A stretch of 64,000 bases of DNA from Celoporthe dispersa (Eukaryota > Ascomycota > Sordariomycetes > Diaporthales > Cryphonectriaceae): NCBI GenBank assembly GCA_016584495.1, contig WAID01000004.1, positions 372,001-436,000 on the forward strand, written 5' to 3'. Made by a program: the position numbers and the translations under genes. This document shows, one piece after another, positions 1 through 10,779 of this stretch. The notes beneath the pieces were generated by a model, which saw nothing but the letters and a program-made list of their open reading frames with translations, did no database searches and had not been told where the DNA came from. Within the stretch, counting starts at the first letter, position 1. The number at the start of each line of letters is the position of its first letter.

Positions 1-741
1 CCCTCAGGTCCAGAGCTCCCACTTTCCAAAATCTTTCTGTCATTACACAGTAGTACTCTCTCATCACTTTCCTCTCTCTTTATGCCTCCGTTCAACCGCA
101 CTTTCGTCGCGCGCACTGCCGTCCAGCACAGCAGCAATGATGGCGCCCGGCATAGGCAGCCCGGAAGCCAGCAACAGCACCAATAAATGCGTCAGGCTAG
201 CCACAGCAACAGCAGTATCGCTGTTGCTATCGTCAAGACCCCCTCAGGAAGTGGCTGGTCCAGAGCGCCCTGGAGGACCTCTCGCTACAGAAACCGTTGA
301 CATAAGAGTATATAATACATCATCCCTTTGAGCGTATGGCTTCCATATTGAGCTGACTTGTCGATTCTTCGCAGCTGCAATGACCGCATGAGCGCCTACT
401 ATATCTGGAAGGCTAAGCTACAACGCAATAGCAACGAAAAGCCGCTTAGTGAAAGGATTGAGGGCGAAGACGGTCACAAGCACGCGCTAGTCCGAGAAAG
501 ATGACCACCCCTACGAAGCTCAACAAGAGAGCCTGTTGGCAGGCGATGTTCAACAGATGCGTCGACATCCTCTACAAATCACACAAGAAAACTGCTGTCG
601 CATGCTGGAGCATACTCCTTCCCGAAGCCCGATGTATTCCACTATGAACAGTCGGCTCCTAGGCTCATCTCAAACTTTTGCTCCGCATTCAACCTCTCTC
701 GAGACAAAATTTTCTACCCCTTCTCCCTCCTCTCGAAGCAT
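1..741. other. Left edge, no gene recognised
   Basis: No convincing coding region is visible. Short open frames exist on the plus strand (for example an ATG near 501 followed by about 48 codons), but none resembles a known family and none has clear splice sites. The stretch probably holds the 3' flank of the minus-strand gene that ends at 742. Confidence 0.4.
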
Positions 742-1940
742 CTACGGACGACGAAGTGCCTGCAGCCTGGCAATTTCCGCCTGGACCCTGGCGATCTCGG
801 CCTGCCAGCCCCTCTGCAGCTCGAGACGAGCAGAGACGAGAAGGCGGACGAGCTCCATCTTGGTGAGCGTTGCCAGTGACACCTCGTCGACATTCTGAGG
901 GCACGATCCGCGCCCAGGGCGTCCGTGGCCGTGTAGTTGGGGTCAAGAGCGCGGGCCCTGTCCTCAGCCGCGAGAAGCTGGCTCTTGAGCTGGTTGAGGG
1001 CGGTGCGGGCGCGGATCAGGCGAGCAATGGTGATGTTCTTGTGGGCTCGCTTGAGGTGGGTCTCGGACACGGAGTTCACCTTGGGGTCACCTGGGACGTA
1101 GTAGTCGTGGTAGCTGGCCAGGTGGTCGCGGCGGGCGTCCGCGCGGTTGGCGGCGAAGGTGGTCTGGCAGTGGGGATAAGGGCAGGGCATTCTGCCCCCG
1201 TTGGGGTCTTGAGGAGGTTCGGCCTGGTTGCCGCCCTCCTCGCCCTCCTCTTCATCTGCAGCCCTGATAAGTGGGTCGAGAACCTCAGCCGCGTGCGCGC
1301 CAATGACATCGGCTGGAGTGATCGCGCGGATGCGTCGGACGTGGAAATCGAGAACGTCGAGACTGTTGCGCGCGAAAGGGATCAAGACTCCGGCCATGTC
1401 TTCTCTGGGCACCGCGTAGCTATATTTGGTGTGTCAGCAACAGGCCCTGTCAAGACTGGTCCCCGAGGACGCTGAGGGTGAAGGAGAGACTCAGTTACCG
1501 AGGGCGGGCGACGACAGCGTTGGACCTGTTGACCCTGTTGATGACCGCGGTGATGGTCAGCTCGACGATCTCCACCAGCTCCAGTACGAGCTCTGGGCGG
1601 CCGCTGGCGGCCATGCGGGCGTTGTATCGCAGGCTGCGGCGGAGAATGGCCTCGGCCAGGTTGACAGCGGAGCGGACGGTGGCCGCAAGAGGGAATGTGC
1701 CGCTGCGCAATGCATGGTCAGCCACGTTGGCAATATTATGGAGAGGCGGCTCGGAAAGGCATACTCATCCTGAGCGGCTATCTCAACCCAGCGACGGTCG
1801 AGGAAGAGGTCGACGTCGAATCGGACACTCTCAACAAGGGTTCTATCAATGGTTGAACTGGTCAGTGGAATGGGCAGAAGGAATGATGGCTATGGCGGTG
1901 GTGGAGGAGTATTCACTCACCTGATGCCGTTGGCATTCAT
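742..1940 (-). CDS. Uncharacterised protein with C2H2-like zinc finger and C-terminal coiled coil
   Basis: I do not recognise the family. Three exons are proposed: 1940-1921, 1857-1499 and 1419-742, with GTGAGT...CAG and GTAACT...TATAG introns. The predicted product is about 352 residues. The first half is helical and Leu/Arg/Glu-rich. An acidic Glu-rich linker is followed by a CxxxxC...H...H pattern (CPYPHC, then HLASYH) resembling a C2H2 finger. The last 45 residues are a heptad-like coiled coil ending in LQALRRP. Two single-base frame breaks are needed to join the segments: near 1740 (GG where GGG would restore frame) and near 893 (TT where TTT would). They could be sequencing errors or mean a young pseudogene. 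The zinc-finger assignment is inference from spacing only. Confidence 0.5.
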
Positions 1941-2883
1941 CTTGCAGGAACCTGCTGCTGGCAGTGGGTTTGTCTGCTTGGTGGTATGGGAGGGTGGTCG
2001 TTATGGGTAGTGGAGGGATGGCAGGGTGGGAGGAGTATGGATGGAGGTGTGGTATGGTAGGAGGAAGGGTATGGATGGAGGTGTGGTGTGAATCTGGGTG
2101 TGGTCTGGATTGTGTCGTGGTTTGGATCCAGACAAAGATTGTGTTGTGGTCTGAGTTTGTTCAATCTTCCTGGGAATCGTCGAAAAGGCAATCTGCTATT
2201 ATATAGTATTGCCTACTACGCTAGCCACTGGTTAGTGAATATGAAATATCAGATCATCATGTGTTTTCCATGGCGTGCGCTGTTTGTGTCGTCCCTTCTG
2301 GTGTCTTCGACCACGCATGGGTTGTCCATAGTAGGCTACGATTAGAGTTCTACAATAGCTATGGAAAGGCCGAGAAGAGGAACTTTGGCTATTATGTTCT
2401 ATTCAAGATGGCTGAGACAATCGAAAGCATTCACCTATAATTACAAGAGAAAGGAAAGGAAAGGAAACGAAGAGCAAGAGAAGGTGAGTCAAGAAATGCT
2501 GCACAATAACTCGCCCATAGAGGATGATAATGGGTTACAAGCCATTCTTCAGCTAATTTATCTTCTGGATGATTCTGGACAGGTTTGAATTGCTGGAATT
2601 TTGTAATTGCGGTGCAAGAGAAAGATAAAAAAGTGTTCAGGTCTGTTGAGCTCGACCTCTCTCTCTTTTTCTAGGCCTTTCCCAAATCTTCTATTCTAGA
2701 CAAGCAGGACAATTGACAGACTGCTGCCTAAAAAAATCTTTTGTGCCAAAGTCTTTCATAGTTTGCAATTCTTCTACTATCCTTGTGTTTCTATATCTCT
2801 AGAAAGATAGAACCAGTTCTTCTGGTCTTCTCAAAAGGGAGGTTCCTCGCCCCAGGCCGCCTCGACGACTTTCTCCTCATGTT
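1941..2883. other. Intergenic region between two minus-strand genes
   Basis: No gene is recognised. The part next to 1940 should contain the promoter of the finger-protein gene. It includes a G/T-rich stretch (about 1980-2160, with repeated ggaggtgtggt-like words). The part next to 2884 would be the 3' flank of the sugar porter. Confidence 0.4.
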
Positions 2884-4758
2884 TTATGGTGCTACGTTAC
2901 TTTCGTGCAAGACCATCGGCTCCAATCCTCCATCCTTCTCAGCTTCTAAGCCCTTCTTCCTCTTCTCTGCATCTTCCCTCTCCAGCTCTCTTCCTGCGGT
3001 GCCCCTGGGAAGTTTCTTTGACATGGAGACCGTATCGAAGATATTGCGGCTGTGGGTGAAGATCAGGTCGACCTCTTCCAGGTGGCGACCGCTAGTCTCG
3101 GGGAAGAGCAAGTACACGGCTGTTGCTCAAACGTCAGCTCCTGTGTATGTCATCTGAGACAGAAGATGGTAGCGAGAATCCTTACAGGGCAATGTGAGAA
3201 AGAGATTGATACACGCGTAGACAATGGGATACCGATAGCCGATGGTGGAAAACCCCACGGGCGTGATCTCCGCAACGACCTATTATGCCATACAATATTG
3301 AATATTAGCATAGAACGGTCAAGTATCGGATAGAGAACAAGTCCACGTACAAAATTGAACAGCCACGCCGAGCCCGTCGAGATAGCAGTGATACTCGACC
3401 GATGGCTAAGAGGTGCAATTTCGGCAGCATAGAGGAACGTCAGCCCGAGGAAGCCCGTGGGGAAGAAGAAGCTGAACATAAAGATGAAAGCAGCCGCCGC
3501 AGCGATCGCGGAATTGTTGTTCGGCTGCGAGGAGCCGCCTGCGATGATGGCCATGCAGACACCCATGCCCGCCGCGGCAAATAGCATGAGTTTTCGCCGA
3601 CCGAACCGATCGACAGTCAGAACACCGATCGGGGAACACAGGGTTTGCCAGGTGAAGACGGAGGCGGCAATAATTCTTGCCGTCTTTGCAGGGAGGCCTA
3701 AGTCGGTCTCAAAGATGGTTTCTTGATAAAAGGCCAGGGCGTTGATACCGCTCATCTGTGAAGGAGAAAGATCAGTAAAGTCGAGGGTCCACGTGTCGCC
3801 AGTGATACGAATCGCCCGCCGCCGCCTTACCTGTTGGAACATCTGGCCTGCAGCAGCAAGGCAGGTCCTGTGAAGCAACCTCGACTCGCCGTTCCGAAAG
3901 ATGTCTGTGAATTTGGCTTGACCTGCAAGTGCCAGCGACTCTTCAATCTCAGCGACATTGTCGGCAACATCAGCAGCGTCGGGCTCGACACCATTCAAGG
4001 CAGCCAGCGTCTGCTTGGCCTCGTGAATCTTCCCCTTCCTGACCAGCCACCTGGGAGACTCTGGCATGTGAGGCGTGGTGGAGAGTATGATGAGCGACCA
4101 AAGCCCCGACAGCGCCAGAGGAAATCTCCAGGTGACGGAACCAGTCGAGTGTGAGATCCCAAACGAGATCCAGGCGGCGATCGCAAGCCCGCCGCTGATG
4201 AAGACGCTCTCTAGCAGGACGACGGCCCCTCGGTGATCAGCTGCTGAGCACTCTGCCTGCCAGTTGGGCGCTGTGGCCGTCAGGTGTCCGAACCCGAAAC
4301 CCGAGACCAGCCGGCCGACAATGAGCTGTCCGAGCGAGAACGAAGACGACTGCAGCAGGGCCCCGACGAGGTTCACCGCGGCCCCGAACATGATCGTCCG
4401 CTTCCTGCCAAGCTTGTCGCCAAGCCATATGCAGTCGAGGGCGCCGAAGAAGCAGCCCAGCGTGTACAGCGCGACTACTGTTCCCTGGAGTCGCGAATTC
4501 GCGGCCTTCTCGGCGCCAGTCGTAGTCGTCGTGTCGATTTGTGGGAATGTGCCTATCCAGGAGGGAAGGCTGAGGAGACCGCCGGCGACTGCGTTGTTGT
4601 ATCCGAACCTGAGAATTAATTAATATGACTCTGTTAGCGAGAGAGACTCTCTGGCACGCATCAAGAAGCAAGCCTTACAAGAGATACGAGGGCATAATGA
4701 CTGCCCATATTGTCGCTGCTTGGAGGGAGCTACCCCTCAGACCAAAGTACGAAGGCAT
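2884..4758 (-). CDS. MFS sugar porter (hexose/disaccharide transporter family)
   Basis: This is a plasma-membrane proton/sugar symporter-type carrier of the sugar-porter family with 12 predicted membrane segments. Five exons fit without frame conflict: 4758-4679, 4608-3831, 3755-3351, 3279-3186 and 3119-2884, giving 530 residues, normal for the family. Introns are 66-75 bp with GTAAGG or GTACGT donors. Family signatures are visible: an N-terminal SYFGLRG, LGDKLGRKRT after TM2, PESPRWLV before the central loop, DRFGRRKLML in the second half, and PETSGR with a following LEEVD near the end. I chose the start at 4758 because family members begin shortly before the YFGLRG motif; a further in-frame ATG lies at 4857. 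The substrate cannot be read from sequence. It lies directly beside the RIP-mutated block yet shows no obvious decay. Confidence 0.85.
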
Positions 4759-5271
4759 CCTGCCACCCGCTCCGTATACCCGTGACCGGCTCTGAAAGCT
4801 GCTGGTATTTCGAATGCGTGCCGAGTGTTGCGGTCCCCAAGATAGAAAGGAAAGCAATTTGTCTTGAAGAGGATCAAAGAGGTATTAATGAGATGACCGA
4901 GAGTTGGGCTGAAGACATGTCTACCTTTTGTGAAACACGCTGCTATGTGCAAGCAACAAAGAGGGCATGATCACCGCCGTCGTGTGGTCATCAACCAGGA
5001 ACGCCACATTGCACCCCTCGCAAACGGTCCTCTATGGGTAGCAACACAACCACCGGAGGACAGCGCTAAATGCGTATGAGGAATCATCAATTCTAACCCC
5101 CTCCAGGGATCCCCCAAATCTGATAGTGATCATCTCTTACTCCTCCCTGTCTTCTCCAACATCTACCAGAAAGTGAGTATAGCCCCTGACTATGCATACA
5201 TATGTACCCCAAGGGTGGCTAGGAGTCATAGGTTGCCTGCAAAGGGTCTCGATCCAAAGTGTAATGAGCAC
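4759..5271. other. Sugar-porter promoter side and junction with AT-rich block
   Basis: No gene is seen. Base composition is normal up to about 5270, where it switches abruptly to AT-rich sequence at the first base of the outer LTR. Confidence 0.5.
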
Positions 5272-5703
5272 TGCGGTAATCCGAAGATTCCTAAGTACCG
5301 ATTGGATTTATGCTAGCAAGAAAGATATCAAGAAGTATTGAGTCCTTGAATATAGAACTGTACGAATCCTAATAAATAATGCAAATATTTACTGCCTTTA
5401 AGGCTATTTAATATACAAGACTAAATACTTAGATTAACGACTGAAAAGCTATATACTAAATCTATTTATTAGTAATAAATATATCTTTATATATCTAGCT
5501 TTTCAATTTAATAGATATAATAAATATCTATCTTATCTATTACTAATAGATATAATAGATATTTATCTTATTTATTAATAATCCTAATTTTAGATTATAT
5601 AATTCTTCTTCTCTATTGCTTTTCTATTTGGATTCTGCTAATTTTCCATACTCTATTATTAGGCTATTTTATTTGTAATCTATATATTGGATAGATTATA
5701 ATA
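5272..5703 (-). repeat. Outer element 3' LTR (left copy)
   Basis: This 432-bp copy aligns end to end with 23319-23750 with no net length change. It is strongly AT-shifted: positions that read C or G in the right copy are mostly T or A here, and the terminal CA (minus-strand TG) has become TA. Confidence 0.9.
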
Positions 5704-5879
5704 TTATCTCTCTCCTATCGATTATTATCTCTAATAATCTTTCGTAAATAATTCTTATTCTTCTAGTATATTATTATGCTTTCCTAATTGAGATATTGTA
5801 TAGAGTTATTGCTTCTCGTATATTAAAATCTTATTCTTTTGCTAAGCTTTTATTCTTGCTATTATTATATCTTGCAGCT

Positions 5880-6350
5880 CTTTTCCCTCTATGCTTTATT
5901 CTTATTATAAGGATTATAAGCTAAGTATTGAATACTATATTGATAACTCCTTTTCTTATTATTATATCTATATTCGTCTGAACTTATCCAATTATAATTA
6001 TTGCAAGCTTTTTCTTAAGCAGCTTAACTAGATTACTATTAAATATTGCTGCCTAGAGGAAGAATTAGAAATGGTTAAGAAAGAAGCTATTATTTTAAAT
6101 ATAAAAATCTTTTATCTGCAGAAATAGAAGAAATTATAATATAAGAAGATAATATAAGCAGTTTATTACAGTATTAACAATTTGGAGAAATTGAAATATA
6201 TAGAGCGAGAAGAGATTAAAGCTAAATATATAGCTACTAAAGATATTAATCGGAATATTGAGATTTTGATGCTTAAGAGTTCTCTGCCTAAGAGATATTC
6301 TAATCTATTATTATAAGAAATTAAGAAAATTGATTAATCTATTATAAATC
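5880..6350 (+). pseudogene. Remnant of coiled-coil ORF antisense to gypsy pol
   Basis: Plus-strand translation gives an acidic/basic helical stretch (CCLEEELEMVKKEA, then INNLEKLKYIEREEIKAKYI) broken by stops. From memory of fungal genomes, this resembles the coiled-coil end of hypothetical proteins encoded antisense near the 3' end of gypsy elements. It lies between the outer integrase C-terminus and the 3' LTR. It has been destroyed by point mutation. The identity is an inference from residue pattern. Confidence 0.4.
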
Positions 6351-6779
6351 TTAATTTATTTAATATTACGAATTCTAGGAATATAGATACTAGTTTTTCT
6401 GCAAGCTTATAATTTTTTAGATAAACTTGCTATCTTAGGTTCTTATTTCGAGCTAAAGTAATTTTTCTTAATTTATAAAAGTATTATTTTACTAATATTC
6501 TTGAATTAAATCTTTATTAATATTAGCTAATTTTTCCTATAAGCTTTCGCTATTATTATAGCTTTTCTATTTAATAAAGTATTAGTATTCTTTTCCTTTT
6601 TGCATATACTTTGAATCTCTTCTATTTCCTATTATTATTCTTTTTCTGGAATAATATTATTATCATATAAGAGTTTTGCGCTAAATAATGCTAATTCGAA
6701 AAGTAATATATAGAAGATTAGATATAATCTTTAATATAATATTACAAATTTATAATTAATTAGCAAAATCTTATATAAG

Positions 6780-7168
6780 ATTTTGAAAAGTCCTAATTTC
6801 TTATAATCTAGTTTATTATTAGATTTTGTGATTTTGATATTTTTGCGAATTAGATAAATTTTATCTTCCTCTTATAAGATTAATCTCTTAATCTTTTTAG
6901 AATTTGCATATTGAGTTATATATTCTTGAATAAATATGAATTCTAATTATAGTTTTTTTCTAATCTTTCTAAATTTAAGCGCTTTCTTTTCTATTGCTTC
7001 TGTATTTACTTCTAGCAATATTTTATAATAAGCTATTAGATTATACTTATAAAGTGCATAAAATAGTGAAATCTTTATAATGCTAGTATCTATACTATTA
7101 TATGCGAATTATGCTAATAATAGTAGTTCAATTCAATTATTCTGCTCCTAATTAATATAATGCTTAAG
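6780..7168 (-). pseudogene. Outer element integrase C-terminal part, separated by inner insertion
   Basis: Read on the minus strand from 7168, this continues the integrase frame that stops at 18311 on the other side of the inner element. It includes a FAYN-like segment, a FYALYKYN block (normally FYALYGYNP) and KLDYKKLG further on, the usual C-terminal order of fungal Ty3/gypsy integrases. Stops and substitutions of RIP type are present throughout. Confidence 0.75.
7164..7168. repeat. Target-site duplication (left copy), TTAAG
   Basis: The 5-bp word TTAAG lies immediately before the left inner LTR and recurs at 18306-18310 immediately after the right inner LTR. Five bases is the usual gypsy target duplication. 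Confidence 0.85.
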
Positions 7169-7526
7169 TGTTGAGCGGCTGAAGTATGCGGTGTATTGCA
7201 GATATATTACAAGGGATGCTCTCTTTTCGAAGAAGAAAGAGAAACAATATCTATTCTAGATATATATATAGTTATCAGAAGCTGCAAGAGAATACAAAAT
7301 AAATTCACTATGGTTACATTTAGTGAATTCACTCAGCATTTGCTAGTAAATTCACTATGCATTCCATAGTAAATGCATCACGCATTCTTTAGTGAATTCA
7401 CTATATATTCCATAGTAAATTCATTATATATTTACTAGTGAATTCACTATGCATTTAGTAGTGCATTCACTATATATCCTATAATAAATACACTATCAAA
7501 TAATAGTGAATGATACAAGTGCATTA
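7169..7526 (-). repeat. Inner element 3' LTR (left copy)
   Basis: This 358-bp copy begins TGTTGAGCGG on the plus strand. It matches 17948-18305 over its whole length without net indels. More than half of it is a tandem array (7296-7526). Confidence 0.9.
7296..7526. repeat. 23-bp tandem repeats with palindromic core, left inner LTR
   Basis: About ten units follow one another with strict 23-bp spacing. The core GAATTC position recurs at 7330, 7353, 7376, 7399, 7422, 7445, 7468 and 7491; the first step is 24 bp. Each unit contains a version of the 14-bp palindrome TAGTGAATTCACTA followed by a TGCATTC-like spacer. Units differ mainly by transitions of RIP type. Confidence 0.9.
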
Positions 7527-10500
7527 ATTGCTAGCCTCTTATAGCCTTTGTCTGCAAAAGAAATGTTTTGATAAAAGGAAATATATTAAGAGATTATTCT
7601 TAGCTTTGCTATAAGCATGAGTTGGATAGCTTAAAAGGATTGCTAATCTCTTGGGCTTATATTCTTATATAAGATTAAAATATCTATTCTTCGATCTATA
7701 TTCCAAATATTATATAAAAGAAATTATTCTATTATTTATATTATTTGCAATACTTAATATTGATCAAATATTTTGCATTAATTTATATTTGCTATAAGCG
7801 CTATAGATTCGTAATATAAGAAAGTAAAATACTAAGAGCAAAACTCTAATTCTATTTTCTTGATTTCCCTATCTGAATTTATAGCTTATACATTCTCTTT
7901 ATTTCTCTAAAGCTAATATAGATAAGGCTATAGCTATATTGACTAGTAGATATTCGATTAAATGCTCTAGAAATAGATTGCTATCTTTATATTTCAGTAG
8001 GAAATAAGTGCTAGTAAGATCTCTTAGTAAAGACTGGCTAATATAGATATATTTAGTTAATTGTAATAGCTTTCTATTCTGAACTAGTAATTCAAAAAGA
8101 AAAATATAGCTGAAAATATATAAGATAAAAGAAATTCGAGACTTTCAACTAATATAGATATAATTAGTAATTATACGATAATTAAAAATATGCTAATTTT
8201 ATATCTAATCTTTTGACTATAGCTTATCAAGGGTGAGGTATAGTGAATTGATAATGAATTTAATTGTAGCAAAGAGGGATTTGAGAATTTGGATTAGTAT
8301 AGATATAGTTGGTAATCGTATAGCAATTAGAGATATGCCAATCTTATATCTTTCTTTTTGATTATAACTTATTAAGAAGGGATTTATAGAGAATTATTAT
8401 TGAATTTATCTATAATAAATAACTTTAGTATCTTTATTAAGTATTTCTAGTTCTACTAAGTCTCTTATAAAAGGGACTTATTCTATATGCAAATATTTTT
8501 CTCTATTTTATATATTAAAGGCTTAAAGATTGCAGCAATTTTCTTATTTATAATCCTATCTGCGATAATATAATAGTTATTAATAATTAGGAAAAAGGAT
8601 TTGATAGAGCTTTTGGTATTGAGATATTAATTAATAGCGATTAGCTAATGCTTGCATTTCCAGATTGCTTTTAGAGTAAGGATTTGCTAGCAGTCGGCTA
8701 TTCACTTATTGAAGATCTTTTAGTAATTAATTTGACTATTATCCTTAGCTTGAACTCTTTTAATAGATTTGAAATCCTAATTATATTCTAGTATATAGAT
8801 TATAATAAAATTGATGCTTATATTTTAGATTATAGTTTTTTTGTATCTATCTTAGCTAGCTTATCTCCGAACTTGCGGATCTAATATACAATATTTATTA
8901 TAAAGATATAGAAAGTATTGGATAGATTGCTAGCTATAGTGAAGTAGCTAATACTGCTATTTAGAAGATGGATGAATTAAGAGATAGAGTTTCTAATTGC
9001 AGTAATAAATTTCTCTTATATAATAAGGATATAGCTAAGAGAGGTTTTATATCGGATATTAATCTTAGCTATTTATTTGAAATATATATTCTCTTCCTAT
9101 ATATTGGAAGGAATAATATTTATGGCTATAGAGATTTTTAGGCTAAAAGATAAGCCTATATTCTGGAATAGGTTGGCTGGAATCTGATTATCGAAAAGCT
9201 GCTTGATAGGATTATCGAGAAAGGGATTAGGAAAAGATCGAGATCCGATTTCTTCTAAGTCGTCGTCCAGGTCAGCTCAGCTATATTTGCAGCTGAGGAT
9301 AGTAAAGTTCTTCGCTATTATAGCTGAGAGAGTAAGGGCTGGCTGAGGCATACTGATCTCTGATTTGCTTATAATAGCTAGAATAGGATAGATAGTTTTT
9401 GCTATCTTCTTCTATATAGCGAGAATATTGTAGGATATTTAGCAATTATAAGCTATTATAATTTCCGCTAAATTAGCAATATGATAAATTATATTTAGCT
9501 TATTGTTTTTAAATTGCAGTTAGGCAATCTTTATAATCTTATTATCTATATAGATAAATTGGTTCTTGCAGTTATAAGATTGGTTAATAGGTTGGCTTAT
9601 AGTATCCTATTGGATATATTGAGAAGAGGAAGGGATAAAAGGAATAGAGGCTGGCTTATTTATATAGGAGGTATTTGCAGTGAGTTCGAGTGCTTATATA
9701 GGAGAATTATTATCTATATTGCTTATTAGTTTTTCTTTATTACTTTTGTTTTTATTCTTCTCTTCTATGAATATATCTGGATTAAGATTCTAGCTTTGAT
9801 AGATTAGGCTAGCTTAGTCTATTTAGATAGGAATCGGATAATTCCTAATATATTCTTTAGCTTGCTCGATTATGATAGAGCAGCTAATCGATTAATAGTT
9901 TAATTCTGATTATAGAATATAGATATTGAATTCGATTTTTCGGTTAATAAGATCTATATAGCTTTTATAGATAATAGCTTCTCGAAAGGCTTTGGTATAA
10001 GCGATCTGCTGATAGAGGAAGCTGCTTAGATAGTTTTTTATTATATAAGTATTCTTGTAGATCTAATTCTCTTTTCCGAAAAGATAGAAAGCTTAGCAAT
10101 AATTGTCGATTATAAAGCAATTGTATAGTAAAGCTTTATAAATATACTTAGTGTATTCTATAGTACGGCTATACTTGCATTCTTATCCTATAGGATTCTG
10201 GGATATAGGATACAATATTGCATAGAAGTCAGGCATATTACGTACTATTAATTATTAGTGGATCTTCGCAATATGAAGATAGAAAGGCAGATTTGTAGAA
10301 TAGCTTTATGCAAACTTAGTAATGGTCTATATAATCTTTGAGCGCGAGATATTTAGAATGAAAGGCTAATAGGTAGTAGTTCTGGTAGGAGAATATAAAG
10401 TAGAAAATATCGAAAAGAAAAGATTATAATTATAAAGGTATATATAATTGGAAGATATAATGGTTTGCTAATAAATAGTTGATAATAGCAATAGGAAGAT

Positions 10501-10640
10501 ATATAATGAATTTGTAAAAGAAGATGCGTATATTGTAGGCAGATATGATAGAGAATAAAAAGCTTGATAGGATTATGAAATTAGTCTAAGTAATTTTGTA
10601 GTGAATTCACTATTGCCTAGAAACTAGGCATAGTAATATC
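7527..10640. other. Extra non-pol segment of inner retrotransposon
   Basis: About 3.1 kb separates the chromodomain end from the 3' LTR, much more than a gypsy element needs. Part of it (about 9050-10600) is visibly less AT-rich than the rest. It contains a plus-strand open stretch of 71 codons at 9514-9729 and a stop-poor plus-strand run near 9130-9340 (including PIFWNRLAG). I recognise no family. It could be a third ORF antisense to pol, a captured host fragment or another nested repeat. Confidence 0.5.
10599..10612. repeat. Isolated copy of the LTR palindrome
   Basis: A perfect TAGTGAATTCACTA occurs once in the internal region of the inner element, at the junction of the extra segment and the chromodomain side. 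It is the same 14-bp palindrome that forms the cores of the LTR tandem array. Confidence 0.7.
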
Positions 10641-10779
10641 TTTTGTAATTGATTTCTTTTATTTGCTATTTGGAACGAAATTTATAGATTTTTGTTTTTA
10701 TGCAATCTTTTTTGTCTGCAGAGTATTGAATTTATTTGCAATTTATCTAGTTTAAGCTTTATTGCTGCAGATCGTCAAT

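Noticed and set aside
7296..7526. CRISPR-like spaced repeats
   Set aside because: Units are directly tandem at 23 bp with no unique spacers, lie within both LTRs and the host is a fungus; this is an LTR tandem array.
9514..9729. 71-codon open frame as a host gene
   Set aside because: It lies inside the RIP-mutated inner element, has no recognisable domain and is short; kept only as part of the unexplained extra segment.
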